A DNA stretch of 14,581 nucleotides from Chloroflexi bacterium UBA5177. GTDB lineage: Bacteria; Chloroflexota; UBA5177. The notes beneath the pieces are model-generated. The model saw only the letters and a list, made by a program, of their open reading frames with translations, did not search any database and was not told the origin of the DNA. A program made the position numbers and the translations under genes. Positions within the stretch are counted from its first letter, which is position 1; each line of letters begins with the position of its first letter. This document shows positions 5,956 through 13,077 of this stretch, piece by piece. The stretch is taken from contig DHWR01000240.1 in the NCBI GenBank assembly GCA_002413265.1, positions 1-14,581 on the forward strand, written 5' to 3'.

Positions 5956-8152
5956 GTGCTGTCAGGCGCTCCACAGGCCTCCTCTTGCGATCTGCCAGAG
6001 GGGAGGCCTGAACGCCTGCTATCCGAGCGATCCCGGCCGGCAGCCACCAGCTCCAACGGTCGAGCAGCACGATCAGACTCGGCATGAGCATCAGGCGTAC
6101 GACGGTCGCGTCGAGAAGCACCCCCAGCACCAGCCCGGCGCCGAATTCTTGAAGCCCCGCCAACCGCCCCGTCACGAAACCGGAGAAGCACACGACCATG
6201 ATCACGGCGGCGGCGCTCACTATACGTCCCGTCCGCTCCAGGCCCTCGGCGATCGCAGCCGGGTGGTCTTGACTCCGGTCCCACGCCTCCCGCATTCGAG
6301 ACACCAGGAAGACCTGGTAGTCCATGGAAAGGCCGAAGAGTGTGGCGAAAAGAAGGACCGGGACCCAGCCTTCGATCTGTGGAGTCTGGTAGAGCCCCAG
6401 TAGTCTTGCTCCGGCGCCGAACCGGAATGTCACGACGAGCAGGCCGTAGGCCGCGGAGACGGATACCACGTCGAGGGCCAAAGCTACCAGGGGCAAGAGC
6501 AACGAACGGAATGCGTGCAGCAGCACGACGTACGCGAGGAGTAGGGCTGCCGCGACGATCCACGGAAAGGCTCCGTACACTCGACTGAGGAAGTCTTCCC
6601 CTTCGGCCGGCACGCCGCCGACCGACGTGCGAACGTCCCGGGGGAATTTAGCTGCGGGCACGTAATCTTGTCGCACCCGCTGTACGAGCCGCAGGGTCGC
6701 TTCGTCGCCGAATGAATGTCGCCCAATCGCCAGCATACGTCGGTAGCGGCCCGAGTCATCTATGTACGGTTGGCGAGAGCCAATGGCGACGACAAAGACC
6801 TCGGGATCTCGTAAGAGGGTCGTTGCAAGTCGAAGTGTCGCGGCGGACAGAGTACCGGAGCGAGCCTTGTCTCGAAAGCCGCTGTCGAGGACAATCTCGA
6901 TCGGAGTAATCGTGCCCGATCCCACGCGTTCGCGCAATAGGGTCAATCCTTTGCCCGACTCGGTGAATCTCGGAATCGTGTCGAGCGACCCTGGGGTCAG
7001 CTGGAGCCACAAAACGGGCGCTCCCATGACTACGAGCACGGCCGCCGAAGCACACAATACCGCAACCGGGCGTTGAATTACCGTCCGCGCCAGCCGCCGC
7101 CAAATCTGCCGCGGCCGCGCACTCCCGCCGCTGGCCACGACACGCTTGCCAAGCAGGGTCTGTCGTCCGAACAGCGACAGCAGTGCAGGCTGCACGGTGA
7201 GCGCCGCGACCGTCGAAACAGCCGGGACGATCACCCCTGCAGTTCCCAGAGAGCGGATGAAAGGAACCGGGATCAAGAGAACGGTGCAGAGTCCTACGGC
7301 AACCGCCAGCCCCGAGAAAAGGACCGAGCGGCCGGCGGTTGCCATCGTTCGGACGATGGCGTCGTCGATCCGCACGTCCTGGTTGCCGGCTTCCTCTCGG
7401 AACCGCTGTACGCACAGCAGCGAGTAGTCGATGGCCAGGCCGAGACCCATGAGCTCGACGAGGTTCGGAACGTAGGACACCATCGTAACCACGTGCGCCA
7501 CCAGGTAGACAACGCCCAATGCGGCCGTTATCGTGCTGGCCGCGAACACCAGAGGCAGCAGGAACACTGCTCGCAGGCCCAGCACTAACGCGAGTAGGAG
7601 CAGTGCGACCGGCACGGCGACAAGCTCGCCCTTGCGGAGGTCGGCCGCCAGGATGGGATCGAGATCGTGCTGAATGGCCGGCGGCCCCGTAACGTAAGCG
7701 GCGGGATGTGCCGTTCGCGCCAATGCCTTCCGCAAAGGGTCGGTGTATGTCTCCGCCCGCTGGAGATCCAGCCCTGTCACGATGTCGCCATAGGCAAGAC
7801 CGTCCTGTACGGTCACCGTCGTTGCGCGAGACCCCGGCACATCCTTGGCGGCAGCGGCCAGACGTCGTGCAAGCAGTTGTTTGGCCTTGGCCGCAGTTCC
7901 GCCGGCCGGCGCCACGACCGTAAAGGTTCCCTCCGGGTTCTCCCCAAAGTGGAGGGCGAGCGTGGAATTTGCCTGTTCAGAGCTCGTTCCCGGCACTGTC
8001 AAACTGTTGGAGAGAAGGCCAGGCAGTTGCGTGGCCGAGATCCCGCCTAGGACAGCCACCGCCAGCCAGCAGGCGAGCACCAAAAAACGGAAACGGAGGA
8101 CCGTGCGAGTCCAAGCCTCCAGCATCTTCGTACCCCCATGTGCCTTGATCAT
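5939..8152 (-). CDS. MMPL/RND-type transporter
   Basis: Inner-membrane exporter of the MMPL branch of the RND superfamily, usually driven by proton motive force and exporting lipids or hydrophobic compounds. The 737-aa chain shows the classic duplicated layout: TM1 (21-41), a large extracytoplasmic loop, five clustered TMs (about 168-320), a cytoplasmic link, TM7 (352-376), a second loop, and five TMs (about 520-690). The family Asp-Tyr relay is present in both halves: GLAIDYSLLCVQRFREE (D242, Y243) and LFGLSMDYQVFLVSRMREAWD (D601, Y602). It lacks the long C-terminal extension of mycobacterial MmpL3. The open frame extends upstream to 8344, across the divergent gene; I chose ATG 8152 with GGGGAG (8167-8162) 9 nt away. 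ATG 8125, behind a GGGGG at 7 nt, is also possible. Substrate unknown; it converges on the secreted-protein operon. Confidence 0.9.
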   Translation of the reverse strand: MIKAHGGTKMLEAWTRTVLRFRFLVLACWLAVAVLGGISATQLPGLLSNSLTVPGTSSEQANSTLALHFGENPEGTFTVVAPAGGTAAKAKQLLARRLAAAAKDVPGSRATTVTVQDGLAYGDIVTGLDLQRAETYTDPLRKALARTAHPAAYVTGPPAIQHDLDPILAADLRKGELVAVPVALLLLALVLGLRAVFLLPLVFAASTITAALGVVYLVAHVVTMVSYVPNLVELMGLGLAIDYSLLCVQRFREEAGNQDVRIDDAIVRTMATAGRSVLFSGLAVAVGLCTVLLIPVPFIRSLGTAGVIVPAVSTVAALTVQPALLSLFGRQTLLGKRVVASGGSARPRQIWRRLARTVIQRPVAVLCASAAVLVVMGAPVLWLQLTPGSLDTIPRFTESGKGLTLLRERVGSGTITPIEIVLDSGFRDKARSGTLSAATLRLATTLLRDPEVFVVAIGSRQPYIDDSGRYRRMLAIGRHSFGDEATLRLVQRVRQDYVPAAKFPRDVRTSVGGVPAEGEDFLSRVYGAFPWIVAAALLLAYVVLLHAFRSLLLPLVALALDVVSVSAAYGLLVVTFRFGAGARLLGLYQTPQIEGWVPVLLFATLFGLSMDYQVFLVSRMREAWDRSQDHPAAIAEGLERTGRIVSAAAVIMVVCFSGFVTGRLAGLQEFGAGLVLGVLLDATVVRLMLMPSLIVLLDRWSWWLPAGIARIAGVQASPLADRKRRPVERLTALSSRR
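5963..6018. terminator. Nested inverted repeat after the secreted operon, inside the 3' end of the MMPL gene
   Basis: Outer arms CAGGCG (5963-5968) and CGCCTG (6013-6018) enclose an inner stem of AGGCCTCC+TCT (5975-5985) paired with AGA+GGGGAGGCCT (5997-6009), 11 bp with a 2-nt bulge and an 11-nt loop. It begins 7 nt after the stop of the + strand gene, a typical terminator position, but lacks a T-tract. It also encodes the final codons of the opposing gene. It may act as a Rho-assisted or 3'-end stabilising hairpin. Confidence 0.5.
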
Positions 8153-8207
8153 GCTCTGCATCTCCCCTGCTACCATAGGCATCATCCGAGACGAGGGGTA
8201 GCAGTCC

Positions 8208-8597
8208 ATGGAGCAGGACGGAATGCAGTTCGAGCTTCTGGCAGCCTCGCTCCGTGCCGATTCCACGGATCTGGCTGCTTTTACGGAAGCCCTGGCCGCC
8301 AAGCTGGAAGGGGCGCTGCCCGGACAGACCGAGTTGCAGCGCAAGGGCGGCGGGCTCTTTGGAGGGCCTAAGCGAGTCTCGAAGATAGGCGTTCAGCTCG
8401 GCGACTGCCGGTATGAGCTGCGCGTCGAAAAGCAGGGCATTGAATGTGCGCGCGGCAAATCGGTGCGTGGCATTGTTCTCAAAACCGATCAGCTGACCCT
8501 GGACGAATGGATCGACGCTCTTAGTCAGGAGCTGACGGAGCAAGCCGGGAAAAACGAGCAGGCTCGGCTGGCGCTCGAGCGCCTCGTCGGCCCTTAG
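8208..8597 (+). CDS. Small hypothetical protein, first gene of the YbjQ-domain cluster
   Basis: I do not recognise this 129-aa soluble protein. The N-terminal half is helical (ELLAASLRADSTDLAAFTEALAAKLEGAL). A glycine/lysine-rich turn (GGGLFGGPKR) follows, then beta-like strands (KIGVQLGDCRYELRVEKQGI) and VRGIVLKTDQLTLDEWIDALSQEL. The last ~30 residues are a charged helix (EQAGKNEQARLALERLV). There is no signal peptide or membrane segment. It starts 55 nt from the divergent MMPL gene. GAGGGG (8193-8198) lies 9 nt before ATG. Its stop overlaps the SD of the next gene, so it is very probably co-transcribed and coupled with the YbjQ-domain protein. A partner or regulator of those proteins is an inference from position only. 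Confidence 0.75.
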   Translation: MEQDGMQFELLAASLRADSTDLAAFTEALAAKLEGALPGQTELQRKGGGLFGGPKRVSKIGVQLGDCRYELRVEKQGIECARGKSVRGIVLKTDQLTLDEWIDALSQELTEQAGKNEQARLALERLVGP

Positions 8598-8606
8598 GGA
8601 GAAACC

Positions 8607-9569
8607 ATGCCATTCGGATTCGGCAAATCCGCCGAAGAGAAACAGCAGGACGCTCTGAGAAAAGAGCAGCTGGCCGTCGAGGAACAGCGCCGCGCCACCA
8701 GCCTCGAGTCCTTGGCTCGTGGCGGCATTCCCGTCGAGGCCACAAAGCGCCTGCAGAATGCCCGGCTGCTCGATGGATCGTTCTTCACCTCAGACCTCTC
8801 CGTCAACGAATTTCTCCTGGCCCGACAAACCAAGCTGCGGCCCATCTCTCAGGTCATGGGTAGCTCCGCTTACCACGTGGGCTGGCGCTTTATCGATTGG
8901 TATACGCCCTCCGGCGAGCTTTCGGTCCCCACGACCGCCATCAATCACGCGCGATCTCTCGCGCTCGGGCGCATGGGGCAGGAAGCCTCATTATTGGGGG
9001 CGCACGTCGTGGCCGGGGTCCGGCCACAGCTCCAGCGCTACGAATGGTCGGCCGGCATGATCGAGTTCAGCTTCGTGGGCACCGCCATGCGCTTCGAGGG
9101 CATGGAGCCGGCGCCGCTGCCCGCGCTCACCAACCTTTCAGGCCAGGACGTGTGGAAGTTGTACGCCTCCGGCCATTGGCCGCTTGGCGTCGTGGCCGGC
9201 AGCAGCGTTTACCACGCGGTCCCCAGCTGGAACCAGCGAATGTCGAGCTCGTGGGGAGGCTGGAACAACCAGGAGCTGACGGACTTCACTGCTGGCCTCT
9301 ATGCTGCTCGACACCTCGCTACACGCCACCTTCATGAGGGCGGTCTGGAGCTTGGATGCAGCGGGATCGTCGGCATGAGCATCCAGCAGGAGGAGGAAGA
9401 GTACGAGGTGCGGGGCAGCAACGACAACGAGCGCACCGACATGATATTCACCTTCCACGCCATGGGCACCGCGATAACCGAGCGTGCCCCCCGGCACACG
9501 ATTCCGCCCATTCGACAGACGATCGACCTGCGCCGTGAAACCGCGGCCGTTGTTCGCACGTTGGCGTAG
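8607..9569 (+). CDS. Double YbjQ-like (DUF74, heavy-metal-binding) domain protein
   Basis: This 320-aa soluble protein has an N-terminal charged helix (9-36, likely coiled coil) followed by two YbjQ-like domains. Domain 1 (about 59-164) begins FFTSDLSVNEFLL, then VMGSSAYHVG and ends GAHVVAGVRPQLQRYEW...FVGTAMRF. Domain 2 (about 174-295) begins NLSGQDVWKLYASG, then VVAGSSVYHAV and GCSGIVGMSIQ...FHAMGTAI. YbjQ domains are normally single ~105-aa proteins ending in an A-(D/N)-(G/A)-(V/I)-V-G-V-R segment. The family is annotated as heavy-metal-binding, but its biochemical role is not established. Domain 2 is more divergent, with an acidic insertion (QEEEEYEVRGSNDNE). SD AGGGAG (8596-8601), 5-nt spacer. 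Paralogous to the next gene. Confidence 0.82.
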   Translation: MPFGFGKSAEEKQQDALRKEQLAVEEQRRATSLESLARGGIPVEATKRLQNARLLDGSFFTSDLSVNEFLLARQTKLRPISQVMGSSAYHVGWRFIDWYTPSGELSVPTTAINHARSLALGRMGQEASLLGAHVVAGVRPQLQRYEWSAGMIEFSFVGTAMRFEGMEPAPLPALTNLSGQDVWKLYASGHWPLGVVAGSSVYHAVPSWNQRMSSSWGGWNNQELTDFTAGLYAARHLATRHLHEGGLELGCSGIVGMSIQQEEEEYEVRGSNDNERTDMIFTFHAMGTAITERAPRHTIPPIRQTIDLRRETAAVVRTLA

Positions 9570-9584
9570 CAATCCCGTGTAGCT

Positions 9585-9602
9585 GCACCCCTTTAGGGGT
9601 GC
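9585..9602. other. Perfect hairpin between the two YbjQ-domain genes
   Basis: GCACCCC, TTTA loop, GGGGTGC: a 7-bp perfect stem 15 nt after the upstream stop. No T-tract follows, so it is either a weak terminator or a processing/stability element that could set different levels for the two paralogs. Confidence 0.45.
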
Positions 9603-9677
9603 CCCCAACCAATCAGCCCCCGTAGCGCCTCCCAATGACCCAAATTCCCATGTAACCCGCCCGGTTTAGGGCATCCC

Positions 9678-9691
9678 GAGAGAGAGAGAGG
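9678..9691 (+). repeat. GA dinucleotide run forming the ribosome site of the second YbjQ gene
   Basis: A (GA)6-GG run ends 7 nt before ATG 9699, so its terminal GAGAGG is the probable SD. Runs like this can slip, but length changes here would alter only the leader. Confidence 0.5.
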
Positions 9692-9698
9692 AAAAACC

Positions 9699-10517
9699 AT
9701 GACCTACGATCCCGCATCCTTGGAAGGCGTCCCGACGCACGGGCGAGAGCGCATCGAGCGCATGAAGGAGGCCGAAAAACGCGGCTTCTTCACCAGCGAT
9801 CTATCCGTCAACGAATTCCTGCTCGTGAAGCAGGCGGGCTTTGATCCACTCGGTCTGGTCGTCGGCAGCTCGATCTATCACATCGGATATCAGCAGTCGA
9901 ACTGGAGCCAGAACCAGGAGATGGAAGTTCTCACGCAGGCGATGTACCACGCCCGTGAGCTCGCCATGACTCGCATGGAGGAAGAGGCGGACCAGGTAGG
10001 CGCGGATGGCGTCGTCGGCGTGCGTCTCGAGGTGGGCCGCTATGAATGGGGTGAGCATCTCGCCGAGTTCATCGCCATCGGCACCGCCGTGAGGCACCGC
10101 GAAGGCAAGCTGCACAGAGCGCCCAACAACCGGCCGTTCACCAGCGACCTGTCGGGTCAAGATTTCTGGACCCTTCTCTCGGCCGGCTATCGCCCAGTCG
10201 GATTGGTGATGGGTAACTGCGTCTATCACGTGGCCCATCAGGGTCTGCGCGGCATGTTCAAGCAGATGGGCCAGAACGTCGAGATGCCCAACTACACCCA
10301 GGCCCTGTACGATGCCCGAGAGCTGGCCATGGAACGCATGCAGGCCGAAGCCGAGGGTGTGCAAGCCGAGGGCATCGTCGGCGTCCAGCTCCAGGAACGC
10401 AGCCACGGCTGGGGCTCGCACGTCATCGAATTTTTCTCGGTTGGCACGGCAGTTGTGCCGACCACCGAGGATCACCAGATTCCCACCCCATCATTGGTGC
10501 TCGGCCTGAACGACTAA
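9699..10517 (+). CDS. Double YbjQ-like (DUF74) domain protein, paralog of the upstream gene
   Basis: A 272-aa soluble protein with two YbjQ-like domains. Domain 1 (about 29-132): FFTSDLSVNEFLL, VVGSSIYHIG, AMYHARELAMTRMEEEA, GADGVVGVRLEVGRYEWGEH, FIAIGTAV. Domain 2 (about 135-253): RPFTSDLSGQDFW, VMGNCVYHVA, ALYDARELAMERMQAEA, AEGIVGVQLQ, FFSVGTAV. Here both domains keep the family's alternating pattern, while the upstream paralog is more divergent. Domain 1 of each protein shares TSDLSVNEFLL and domain 2 of each shares LSGQD, so a two-domain gene probably duplicated as a unit (inference). No signal peptide or membrane segment. A 129-nt gap with a hairpin separates it from the first paralog; ComEC starts 33 nt downstream. 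Confidence 0.85.
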   Translation: MTYDPASLEGVPTHGRERIERMKEAEKRGFFTSDLSVNEFLLVKQAGFDPLGLVVGSSIYHIGYQQSNWSQNQEMEVLTQAMYHARELAMTRMEEEADQVGADGVVGVRLEVGRYEWGEHLAEFIAIGTAVRHREGKLHRAPNNRPFTSDLSGQDFWTLLSAGYRPVGLVMGNCVYHVAHQGLRGMFKQMGQNVEMPNYTQALYDARELAMERMQAEAEGVQAEGIVGVQLQERSHGWGSHVIEFFSVGTAVVPTTEDHQIPTPSLVLGLND

Positions 10518-10550
10518 AACTCCGAGAGCGGCGCCCTGGCGGGAGGCTTC

Positions 10551-12746
10551 ATGATCCTTGCCTGGCTGGCATGCGCCTTTGTCGCGGGCATCGTGCTGGG
10601 CTCGTGGATCGGGTTGCCGCTCATTCCCTTGCTGATCCTGGCGGCGCTCGGCACTGCCACGGCCCTCCTGCGCTGCAGGAGACGCGGTTGGACGGCCGCG
10701 GCCGTGTTAGCCATGCTGCTTCTCGGTGCGGCGCGCGCCCCAGGTGCAGCAGGCCCGCCCGGACCGCATGACCTGAGCTATTACAACGGCCGCACCGTCC
10801 AGCTGTCGGGCGTGGTCACTGCAGAACCGGACATCAGAGACACCGGCGCGAATTATGTCGTAACTGCAAAACAGCTCACGGCGGGCGGCAAGGCCCGTCC
10901 GATTTCTGGTCAGCTCGAGCTCCATCTGCCCCTGAGCCAGCCGCTGGCATATGGGGATGTGGTCGTGCTCAGTGGGAGGCTCCGCACTCCGTCCAATGCC
11001 GCGGGCACCGCTTTTCGAGACATCCTGGCTCGCAGGGGCATCCGCTCAACCATGAGCTTCGTCCGGGTTATCGATAGGGGCCCGAGTAACACCGGCCTGG
11101 CCGGTTGGTTCGTCATGTTGCGCCAGTCGATCGAACGGAACATCGACTCCTGGCTACCGGAACCGGAGGCCTCACTGTTGATCGCCATAACTCTCGGGGC
11201 GAGAAGCGCCTCACTGGGTGATCTAGCGCCGGCATTTGTCGCCACGGGCTTGATTCACATCGTCGCCATTTCCGGCATAAAAGTAGCCATGGTCGCCGGC
11301 ACCATGTTCGAGCTGGCACGCCTTCTCAGGCGTCGCTTCCTCACCCTGACCTCGGCCTTGCTCGCGCTCTGGATCTACGTGTTGCTGACCGGCCTCACCG
11401 TCTCGGGCGTCCGCTCCGCGATCATGTGGACGCTCGTCTTCATCTCTTCGTACCTGGGCAGAACGACGGTCACGCTCGTCTCGCTCGCGGCCGCCGCGGC
11501 GGTCATGGTGGGCTTGCAGCCCGACCTCATATCGGATATCGGTTTTCAGCTTTCGACCATCGGCACCTTCGCCATCGTCGCCTTCACTCCGCCGCTCAGC
11601 CGTCTGTTTAGTCGCGTGCCATCGCCATTCAGAGAGTCGTTGAGCGTAACCCTGGCTGCCCAGCTGGGGACGCTTCCCGTGGTTGCGATCGGCTTCGGGA
11701 CGGTCTCGGCCATTGGACCAATCGCCAACGCGCTCGTCCTCCCGCTGCTGCCTCTCTTGATCATCTTCGGCTTCGTACTGGGTGCGATCGGAGGCATCCC
11801 AGGCCTGGCCGCGCCACTGGCAGGCGTGACCTCTGCCCTCCTACATTTCGTATTGACTCTGACGGTGTGGCTTGCCAGGGTACCGGCGTTTCATACCGGA
11901 GGTCCGTTGGGAGTGCCTGCAATCGCCGCGTACTACGTGGCATTAGCCGTCATCGCCGGATGGTTGCTGAGGAAATCGAACTGGGCACCGGTGGCGCAAT
12001 GGGCAAGTCGCGGCCGTGAAGTTCTGATTGCCGGCGCCGTTGGGCTCACACTGCTGAGCGCCTCCGAAGCGATGGCGACCACGGTTCAACCAGCGCAACT
12101 GGTGTGGCTGGGTTCCGGTGAAGCTATCCTGCTCACGACGCCACACCGCGCCGTTCTCATCGACGGCTCACCACATCCACTGGCGCTTTTGCGAGGGCTC
12201 GGCTCACGGCTCCTCGGCCGTTCCAGAGAGCTGGACGCCGTCATCGTCACCGATCCTCGGGGCTCGAATATCACCGGCTTGCGCGCTGTGATAGCCCGCT
12301 ACGCGGTTCGCGAAGTCCTCGATGTCGGCACCGAGTATCCCTCCGCAACCTACGCCGCTTGGCGCTCGGATCTCGAGCATCGACACATCCCGGTCACGGC
12401 CCTGCGCACCGGAGTGGCCATCAGCGTAGAAGGCGTGAACCTTGCTGCCATCGCGCCGGACGATGTCTGCTCGGTTCCCGTCAACTGCGTCGGAATGTTG
12501 CGCATTGTCGTCGGTCCTCATACTGTCCTACTCGCCGGATCATCGAGCGCCCGAGAGCAGCGAGAGGCACTATTCCGACGTGTCCCCATTAGCGCAGACA
12601 CCCTCGTCTTCACCACGACCAAAGCCCACGACGCACTATTCACTCGACGCTCCGCCCGCTCCGCAACCCACGTCGTCTCACTCCCAGGATCCGGACCTTC
12701 GTCCGCCGCAGTCAGCACGACGACGAGAATCCTGGCTAGTCGCTAA
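10551..12746 (+). CDS. comEC: ComEC/Rec2-type DNA uptake channel with degenerate metallo-beta-lactamase domain
   Basis: Polytopic membrane protein of 731 aa that in naturally competent bacteria carries single-stranded DNA across the inner membrane. The order is normal: N-terminal TM segments (1-60), an OB-fold-like DUF4131 region (about 75-175: GRTVQLSGVV, YGDVVVLSGRL, FRDILARRGI), the Competence membrane domain (about 200-475: HIVAISGIKV at 236-245, TGLTVSGVRSAIM at 280-292, DIGFQLSTIGTFAI), one more TM (490-508), then a metallo-beta-lactamase-like region (about 513-731: LLTTPHRAVLIDGS). The usual THxHxDHxGG is TDPRGSNITG (567-576), LLTGD is LLAGS (660-664), and the HHGS motif is absent (TTTKAHD, 688-694). 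Nuclease activity from this domain therefore looks lost. SD GGGAGG, 4-nt spacer. No other competence genes are in the window. Confidence 0.9.
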   Translation: MILAWLACAFVAGIVLGSWIGLPLIPLLILAALGTATALLRCRRRGWTAAAVLAMLLLGAARAPGAAGPPGPHDLSYYNGRTVQLSGVVTAEPDIRDTGANYVVTAKQLTAGGKARPISGQLELHLPLSQPLAYGDVVVLSGRLRTPSNAAGTAFRDILARRGIRSTMSFVRVIDRGPSNTGLAGWFVMLRQSIERNIDSWLPEPEASLLIAITLGARSASLGDLAPAFVATGLIHIVAISGIKVAMVAGTMFELARLLRRRFLTLTSALLALWIYVLLTGLTVSGVRSAIMWTLVFISSYLGRTTVTLVSLAAAAAVMVGLQPDLISDIGFQLSTIGTFAIVAFTPPLSRLFSRVPSPFRESLSVTLAAQLGTLPVVAIGFGTVSAIGPIANALVLPLLPLLIIFGFVLGAIGGIPGLAAPLAGVTSALLHFVLTLTVWLARVPAFHTGGPLGVPAIAAYYVALAVIAGWLLRKSNWAPVAQWASRGREVLIAGAVGLTLLSASEAMATTVQPAQLVWLGSGEAILLTTPHRAVLIDGSPHPLALLRGLGSRLLGRSRELDAVIVTDPRGSNITGLRAVIARYAVREVLDVGTEYPSATYAAWRSDLEHRHIPVTALRTGVAISVEGVNLAAIAPDDVCSVPVNCVGMLRIVVGPHTVLLAGSSSAREQREALFRRVPISADTLVFTTTKAHDALFTRRSARSATHVVSLPGSGPSSAAVSTTTRILASR

Positions 12747-12785
12747 TGCGAAGCTGACGGGGCGCCCAACTGTATTCTCGATGTC

Positions 12786-12823
12786 CACCATTTCGCCATC
12801 AGAGTCGTAGGGCGAGCTGCGGT
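12786..12823 (+). repeat. Imperfect direct repeat, copy 1
   Basis: A 38-nt unit starting CACCATTTCGCCATCAG and ending GGCGAGCTGCGGT. It differs from copy 2 (12883-12921) at two bases plus one 1-nt indel. Confidence 0.75.
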
Positions 12824-12882
12824 ACTGTCAGCAATACCACCCTTTCGGGACGGCCCGCCGCGACTCCTGGCGTAGCGATGGT

Positions 12883-12921
12883 CACCATTCCGCCATCAGG
12901 GTCGTAGGGGCGAGCTGCGGT
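12883..12921 (+). repeat. Imperfect direct repeat, copy 2
   Basis: A 39-nt unit starting CACCATTCCGCCATCAG and ending GGGGCGAGCTGCGGT, 59 nt after copy 1. A 5' flanking ATGGT/ACCAT (12878-12888) forms a short palindrome here that copy 1 lacks. Confidence 0.75.
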
Positions 12922-12976
12922 CGCCCGCGGTTGAGGACCAGTGATGTCTCTACCCTGCAGTGGGGTAGCGAACGAA

Positions 12977-12993
12977 GTCCGAGGGGCGAGCTG
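12977..12993 (+). repeat. Partial third copy of the direct repeat
   Basis: GTCCGAGGGGCGAGCTG matches 15 of 17 bases of the repeat's 3' part (12901-12917 in copy 2). The CGAGCTG cores of the three copies are spaced 98 and 76 nt. Confidence 0.5.
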
Positions 12994-13077
12994 TATTGTG
13001 TTACCGCTGGCGACAGCACGCGTTTCATAGGTCAGCAGAGCTTGAAGCAGACTTTCCCAGACACAGATGGAGAGACT

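Larger units (their letters stand above)
12747..13077. other. Gene-free stretch with imperfect direct repeats
   Basis: These 331 nt between ComEC and the secreted protein hold no convincing gene. An open frame of the downstream gene extends back to a TTG at 12931, but the signal peptide starts at 13078. The stretch contains two near-identical ~38-nt repeats and a third partial copy. No convincing promoter or terminator was found. Confidence 0.6.

Noticed and set aside
8153..8344. Upstream extension of the MMPL gene
   Set aside because: It would add 64 residues without MMPL features, cover the divergent gene start, and ignore the SD in front of ATG 8152.
9585..9602. Intrinsic terminator
   Set aside because: The stem is perfect but followed by CCCCAACC instead of a T-tract, so it is listed only as a hairpin.
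12786..12993. Possible CRISPR array
   Set aside because: There are only two full copies and one partial, with unequal spacing, mismatches and an indel, and no cas genes nearby.
12931..13077. Upstream TTG start for the Cys-rich secreted protein
   Set aside because: The added 49 residues would place the signal peptide internally; ATG 13078 has its own SD.
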